Source: Burkholderia pyrrocinia
GTDB taxonomy: Bacteria; Pseudomonadota; Gammaproteobacteria; Burkholderiales; Burkholderiaceae
Direction of reading: 5' to 3'
Length of the DNA: 64,000 nt
NCBI RefSeq assembly: GCF_001028665.1
Contig: NZ_CP011503.1
Location: forward strand, 558,001-622,000
In this document: one piece after another, positions 59,909 through 64,000 of the stretch
Layout of the letters: each line of letters starts with the position of its first letter
How positions within the stretch are numbered: the stretch's first letter is position 1
Notes under the pieces: model-generated
The model's database searches: none
Seen by the model: the letters and a program-made list of their open reading frames with translations, nothing else
What the model was told of the DNA's origin: nothing
Position numbers and translations under genes: made by a program

Positions 59909-60757
59909 ATGGACACCACGCTTGCCACATTCGAGAAAGACGTCATCGAGGCGTCGCTGGACACGCCTGTGCTGGTCGACTTCTGGGCGCCGTGGTGCGG
60001 CCCCTGCAAGACGCTCGGCCCGCTGCTCGAAAAACTCGAAGCCGATTACGAAGGCCGCTGGAAGCTCGTGAAGGTCAACGTCGACGAGAACCAGGAACTC
60101 GCCGCGCACTTCCAGACGCGCAGCATCCCGCACGTGATCGCGTTCGCGGACGGGCGCCCGGTCGACCAGTTCGTCGGCGTGCTGCCCGAAGGCCAGTTGC
60201 GCGCGTTCCTCGACCGGCTGCTGCCGGCGCCCGAGGAAGCCGAACGCCGCGCCGCGCAATACGCGATGGCCGAATCGCGCTACGACGACGCGCTCACACA
60301 CCTCGAAGCGGCGCTCGCGCTGAACCCCGGTTTCGACGACGCGCGGCTCGACCTGATCGACCTGCTGCTCGCGAACAACCAGGTCGAAGTCGCGCGCGCC
60401 GAGGCAGAGCGCCTGTCGCCGCAGATCGTGGAAGGCGGCGATCCGCGCTACCAGGCGATCAAGACCCGTTTCGACGCACTCGACGCAACGGCCGACCTGC
60501 CGCCGACCGACGCGCTCGAAGCGCGCATCGCGGCGAACCCCGGCGATCTCGACGCGCGCTTCGACCTCGCGCAGAGCCTGATCGCGCGGCGCGCGTATGA
60601 AGGTGCACTGGAACAGTTGCTGGAAATCGTGCTGCGCGACCGCGCGTACGGCGACGACCTGGGCCGCAAGACGATGATCTCGGTGTTCGAGCTGGCGGGC
60701 GACCGCCCCGATATCGTCACCGCATGGCGACGCAAGCTGAGCATGGCGCTCAACTGA
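59909..60757 (+). CDS. cnoX: Chaperedoxin CnoX (YbbN-like thioredoxin-TPR protein)
   Basis: Thioredoxin fold joined to TPR repeats; in E. coli it protects proteins from oxidative damage and hands them to GroEL/DnaK. 282 residues: thioredoxin domain 1-108 with WCGPC (Cys30, Cys33) and cis-Pro in SIPHVIAF; TPR-like helices 112-280. E. coli YbbN lacks the CxxC pair, while this one keeps it, so it may be redox-active. It follows pirin by 52 bases, which could be an oxidative-stress pairing. Confidence 0.92.
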   Translation: MDTTLATFEKDVIEASLDTPVLVDFWAPWCGPCKTLGPLLEKLEADYEGRWKLVKVNVDENQELAAHFQTRSIPHVIAFADGRPVDQFVGVLPEGQLRAFLDRLLPAPEEAERRAAQYAMAESRYDDALTHLEAALALNPGFDDARLDLIDLLLANNQVEVARAEAERLSPQIVEGGDPRYQAIKTRFDALDATADLPPTDALEARIAANPGDLDARFDLAQSLIARRAYEGALEQLLEIVLRDRAYGDDLGRKTMISVFELAGDRPDIVTAWRRKLSMALN

Positions 60758-60860
60758 CGAACGAACGACCGGCCGGGCCGCCACGGCCCGGCTGGTTCGC
60801 CGTATCGCTGGCAGCGCGTGTCCCGCGCCGCAGCATGAAGCAACGCCCGCGCTTCGCCGC

Positions 60861-61718
60861 TCAGCCGGCGGCCTGCGCCGCAATCGCGCGCAGCGCATGC
60901 GCGGCAGCTGCGAAACCGAAGCTCGCGGTCACGCACACGCTCGAACCGAATCCCGCACAGTTGAGCCCCGCGACATGCGCGGCCGTGGACGGCTCCGCGC
61001 CGTCCTCGATGTCGCATGCGGCCGCTTCCGGATAGATCAGCGGCTCGTCCGAATACACGGCGCTGACCTTGAAGCGCGCCTTCGGCCCGCGCGGAAAGCC
61101 GTGCTGCTTGCGCAACTGCGCGCGCACCTTCGACAGCAATGGATCCTGGATCGTCAGCGCGAGATCGTCGATGCGGATGCGCGTGGGGTCGAGCTGCCCG
61201 CCCGCGCCGCCGACCGTGACGAGCGGCTGCCGCTTCGCGACGCACCATGCGATCAGCGCGACTTTCGTGCGCACGCTGTCGATCGCGTCGATCACGTAGT
61301 CGAAACCGCCGCCGAGCAGCGCGTCGAAGTTGTCGGGCTCGGCGAAATCCTCGACCCGGTTCACGCGGCACGCGGGATCGATCAGCGCGATCCGCTCGGC
61401 CATCGCGTCGACCTTCGGCTTGCCGTAATTGCCGTCGAGCGCATGGATCTGCCGGTTCGTATTGCTTTCCGCGACGTTGTCGAGATCGATCAGCGTCAGC
61501 GTGCCGATCGCGCTGCGCGCGAGCGCCTCGGCCGTCCACGACCCGACGCCGCCGATCCCGATCACCGCGACATGCGCACGCTCGAAAGCGGCGGCCGCCG
61601 GCGCGCCGTACAGCCGCGCGACGCCGCCGAAACGCCGCTCTCGATCCACGTCAAGCTGGATTTTCGGGCTCGGGGTAAGATCAAAAGAACTGGGCGGGGC
61701 AGCGTCGGCGGTGGACAT
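60861..61718 (-). CDS. tcdA: tRNA threonylcarbamoyladenosine dehydratase
   Basis: E1-like enzyme that cyclises t6A to ct6A in tRNA. 285 residues from the ATG at 61718. Adenylate-binding [16 protein letters not shown] (54-69), [24 protein letters not shown] and a C-terminal [11 protein letters not shown]. Same modification as that begun by TsaE, encoded 4.6 kb away. Divergent from pdxH. Confidence 0.93.
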   Translation of the reverse strand: MSTADAAPPSSFDLTPSPKIQLDVDRERRFGGVARLYGAPAAAAFERAHVAVIGIGGVGSWTAEALARSAIGTLTLIDLDNVAESNTNRQIHALDGNYGKPKVDAMAERIALIDPACRVNRVEDFAEPDNFDALLGGGFDYVIDAIDSVRTKVALIAWCVAKRQPLVTVGGAGGQLDPTRIRIDDLALTIQDPLLSKVRAQLRKQHGFPRGPKARFKVSAVYSDEPLIYPEAAACDIEDGAEPSTAAHVAGLNCAGFGSSVCVTASFGFAAAAHALRAIAAQAAG

Positions 61719-61846
61719 GGCAGCAAGGAAAACGTAAGTCGAGCAGCCCTCTATTTTGCCTGAACTCCCCGCTCGCACGCGCCACTGTGCACGCACGATT
61801 CTCGCGCGTTCGCTATACTGGCCCCAGATTGAAGCGTTTGCATAAC

Positions 61847-62491
61847 ATGACGACTCTCGCCGATCTCCGCATCAACTATTCACGTGCTTCGCTCGACGAA
61901 GCCGATGCCGCCCACGACCCCTTCGTCCAGTTCGACCGCTGGTTCAAGGAGGCGCTTGCCGCCCAACTGCCCGAGCCGAACACGATGACGCTCGCGACCG
62001 TCGGCGCCGACGGCCGGCCGTCGGCCCGGATCGTGCTCATCAAGGGCGTCGACGAACGCGGGTTCGTCTTCTTTACCAATTACGAAAGCCGCAAGGGCCG
62101 CGACCTCGCCGAGCATCCGCAAGCGGCGCTGCTGTTCTACTGGATCGAGCTCGAGCGCCAGGTGCGCATCGAAGGCCGGATCGAGAAAACCAGCGCCGAG
62201 GAGAGCGACCGCTATTTCGCGTCGCGCCCGCTCGGCTCGCGCATCGGCGCATGGGCGTCCGAGCAGAGCGCCGTGATCGACAGCCGCGCGACGCTCGAAG
62301 CACGCGAACAGGCCGTCAGCGAACGCTACGGCGACAACCCGCCGCGCCCGCCGCACTGGGGCGGCTACCGCCTCGTGCCCGACTCGATCGAGTTCTGGCA
62401 GGGCCGCCCGTCGCGGCTGCACGACCGCCTGCTCTATACGCGCGACGCCGACACGTCGCCGGACTGGACGATCTCGCGCCTGTCGCCGTAA
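61847..62491 (+). CDS. pdxH: Pyridoxamine 5'-phosphate oxidase
   Basis: FMN enzyme producing pyridoxal phosphate. 214 residues from the ATG at 61847: [15 protein letters not shown] start, [24 protein letters not shown] (FMN), [33 protein letters not shown] and the terminal ISRLSP. A TATACT box at 61814-61819 may be its -10. Usually single; cfa follows by 120 bases. Confidence 0.96.
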   Translation: MTTLADLRINYSRASLDEADAAHDPFVQFDRWFKEALAAQLPEPNTMTLATVGADGRPSARIVLIKGVDERGFVFFTNYESRKGRDLAEHPQAALLFYWIELERQVRIEGRIEKTSAEESDRYFASRPLGSRIGAWASEQSAVIDSRATLEAREQAVSERYGDNPPRPPHWGGYRLVPDSIEFWQGRPSRLHDRLLYTRDADTSPDWTISRLSP

Positions 62492-62611
62492 GCGCGGCGC
62501 CGGCGCACGCCGGTCGTGTCTCGTGTTGCATCCGGGCGCCCGCGTCGCAAGCGGCGAGCGCCGTCAAGATACTTGGCTGTATTCGATTCAACGAACAAAC
62601 GGAGAATCCAA

Positions 62612-63832
62612 ATGTTCTGGGAAAAGAAGCTGGCACAGTGGGCGGACGAAGTACGGGCGAAAGCGAACATACCGGCACGCCTGGTGCTGTGGAACGGCGA
62701 CCAACTCGATTTCGGCACCTTCAGCGCGCCGCAGGTCACGCTGAAGGTGAACAGCGCGTCGGCATTGCCGCTGCTGCTCGAACCGAGCCTCGACAATCTC
62801 GGCGAGGCGTACGTGAAGGGCAAGATCGACATCGAGGGCAAGGTGTCGGACATCATCAACATCAGCTACTCGCTCGCGCGCAGCACGGTGACGAGCGCGA
62901 GCAAGCTCGCGCGCGTGAAGCGCTACTTCAGCCACACGAAGAACACCGACAAGAAGGCGATCCAGTATCACTACGACGTCTCGAACGAGTTCTACAGGCT
63001 GTGGCTCGACGAGAACATGGTGTACTCGTGCGCGTACTTCGAGAACGGCGACGAAGATCTTGCCACCGCGCAGATCAAGAAGATCGACCACATCCTGACG
63101 AAGATCCAGTTGCAGCCGGGCCAGCGCCTGCTCGACATCGGCTGCGGCTGGGGTGCGCTCGTGCTGCGCGCCGCGCAGAAGTTCGGCGCGACGTGTCTCG
63201 GCGTGACGCTGTCGCAGAACCAGTTCGACCTCGCGACCGCGCGCGTGAAGGCCGCGGGATTGGAAGACAAGATCGAGATCCGCCTGCAGGACTACCGCGA
63301 GGTCGACGGCCAGTTCGATCGCATCACGAGCGTCGGGATGTTCGAGCACGTCGGCCGCAAGAACCTGCCGCTGTACTTCTCGCGGGTGCGTGAACTGCTC
63401 GCCGACGACGGCATCGCAATGAACCACGGGATCACGTCGACCGACGCGGAAAGCGGCGAAACGGCGCTCGGCGGCGGCGAGTTCATCGATCGCTACGTGT
63501 TCCCGGACGGCGAGCTGCCGCACATCAGCCTCGCGCTCGAAGCGGCCCAGCGCGGCGGGCTGGAAGCGGTTGACGTCGAAAGCCTGCGGCGGCACTATGC
63601 GCGCACGCTCGACATCTGGGCGGAAAACTTCGAGGCGAAGGCCGAGGAAGCGCGGAAACTCGTCGACGACGAAAAATTCCGCATCTGGCGCGTGTATCTC
63701 GCCGGCTGCGCGTATGCATTCGAGCACGACGATGTGTCGATCTTCCAGATCGTGTGCCGCAAGGCCGGACGCAGCGCGAAAACGCTGCCGTGGTCGCGGC
63801 GCTATATGTACGAACACGCGCTGCCGCGCTAG
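62612..63832 (+). CDS. cfa: Cyclopropane-fatty-acyl-phospholipid synthase
   Basis: Adds a methylene bridge from S-adenosylmethionine to unsaturated acyl chains in membrane lipids. 406 residues. SAM site LLDIGCGWGAL (173-183), preceded by QYHYDVSNEFYRLWLDENMVYSC in short blocks (YHYDVSN, YSCAYF) and followed by GMFEHVGRKNLPLYF and a conserved HDDVSIFQIVCRK. ATG at 62612 has GGAG seven bases upstream. Confidence 0.95.
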   Translation: MFWEKKLAQWADEVRAKANIPARLVLWNGDQLDFGTFSAPQVTLKVNSASALPLLLEPSLDNLGEAYVKGKIDIEGKVSDIINISYSLARSTVTSASKLARVKRYFSHTKNTDKKAIQYHYDVSNEFYRLWLDENMVYSCAYFENGDEDLATAQIKKIDHILTKIQLQPGQRLLDIGCGWGALVLRAAQKFGATCLGVTLSQNQFDLATARVKAAGLEDKIEIRLQDYREVDGQFDRITSVGMFEHVGRKNLPLYFSRVRELLADDGIAMNHGITSTDAESGETALGGGEFIDRYVFPDGELPHISLALEAAQRGGLEAVDVESLRRHYARTLDIWAENFEAKAEEARKLVDDEKFRIWRVYLAGCAYAFEHDDVSIFQIVCRKAGRSAKTLPWSRRYMYEHALPR

Positions 63833-63855
63833 GCGGCGCCTCACGCTGGGCATGC

Positions 63856-64000
63856 ATGGGTGACGGCAGGACGCGGCGCAAGGCGCCGCCGGAACGACAG
63901 CGGCACGACGACACGGACGGGTCGCACGCCGACGGACAATTCGACCTGTTCGGCGTGCCGGCGGACGCTGCACGCGCGTCGCCGCCCGCGGACGACACGC
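63856..64000 (+). CDS. Cut-off reading frame, possibly the start of a DUF72-type gene
   Basis: From the ATG at 63856 a frame runs open to the window edge (48 codons). It is Arg/Asp-rich and contains QFDLFGVP. I recall similar QFDLFG segments before the DUF72 domain in Burkholderia proteins, but the domain itself lies outside the window. No good ribosome site is seen, so this is tentative. Confidence 0.35.
   Translation, partial: MGDGRTRRKAPPERQRHDDTDGSHADGQFDLFGVPADAARASPPADDT

Overview
The window is about 64 kb of GC-rich (roughly two-thirds G+C), tightly packed bacterial chromosome. Gene order (ileS-lspA-coaBC-dut, clpS-clpA-csp, two adjacent isocitrate dehydrogenases, lpxK-ycaR-kdsB-adk, murJ/rpsT, argF, murB/yajQ, plsY-ybaK, xerD-ogt, queG/tsaE-amidase) and protein sequence character point to chromosome 1 of a Burkholderia, most likely of the B. 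cepacia complex; this placement is inferred from recognition and was not tested by a search. I saw no rRNA or tRNA gene, insertion sequence, prophage, CRISPR array or replication origin. It looks like core chromosome with a few accessory genes.

Layout. 1-3.8 kb: translation, lipoprotein processing, CoA and dUTP housekeeping operon on the plus strand, closed by a strong terminator. 3.8-8.9 kb (minus): a four-repeat DUF347 membrane protein, an APC-type amino-acid permease and clpS-clpA. 9-12.3 kb: a cold-shock gene with a long leader, a Tat-exported multicopper oxidase, an AT-rich regulatory-looking island and a 74-residue orphan. 12.4-17 kb: monomeric then dimeric NADP isocitrate dehydrogenase, with a perfect palindrome upstream, divergent from a 23S pseudouridine synthase. 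17.3-23.6 kb: an acid-shock-like secreted peptide, a DUF192 protein, a stand-alone second EF-G, a nickel/cobalt permease and a secreted glycine-repeat protein.

23.6-34.7 kb is the most accessory stretch: aldo/keto reductase, GntR regulator, a rearranged type III CoA-transferase divergent from an HTH-citrate synthase fusion, DUF2917, an MdtD-like drug exporter, a degenerate EAL protein, a methyltransferase, a PanE-like reductase, an Mpo1-like membrane protein and a Crp/Fnr regulator. 34.8-46.3 kb returns to housekeeping: sodB, xseA, lpxK, ycaR, kdsB, adk, an SDR, a SirB1 protein, murJ, rpsT, DUF3579 and argF. 46.4-47.9 kb holds an ArsR-controlled SRPBCC-GST fusion gene with a perfect 14-6-14 inverted repeat at the regulator's start. 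48.1-64 kb: murB, yajQ, plsY, ybaK, an acyl-CoA synthetase, xerD, ogt, queG, tsaE, a Tat amidase, an EamA exporter, pirin, a CGPC-containing CnoX, tcdA, pdxH and cfa, ending in a cut-off reading frame.

The best candidates for something not yet described are the HTH-citrate synthase/CoA-transferase divergent pair at 25.4-28.2 kb (both enzymes keep recognisable catalytic residues, and overlapping palindromes lie between them) and the ArsR/SRPBCC-GST operon at 46.4-47.9 kb. Operon and regulation statements are inferred from spacing and motifs only.
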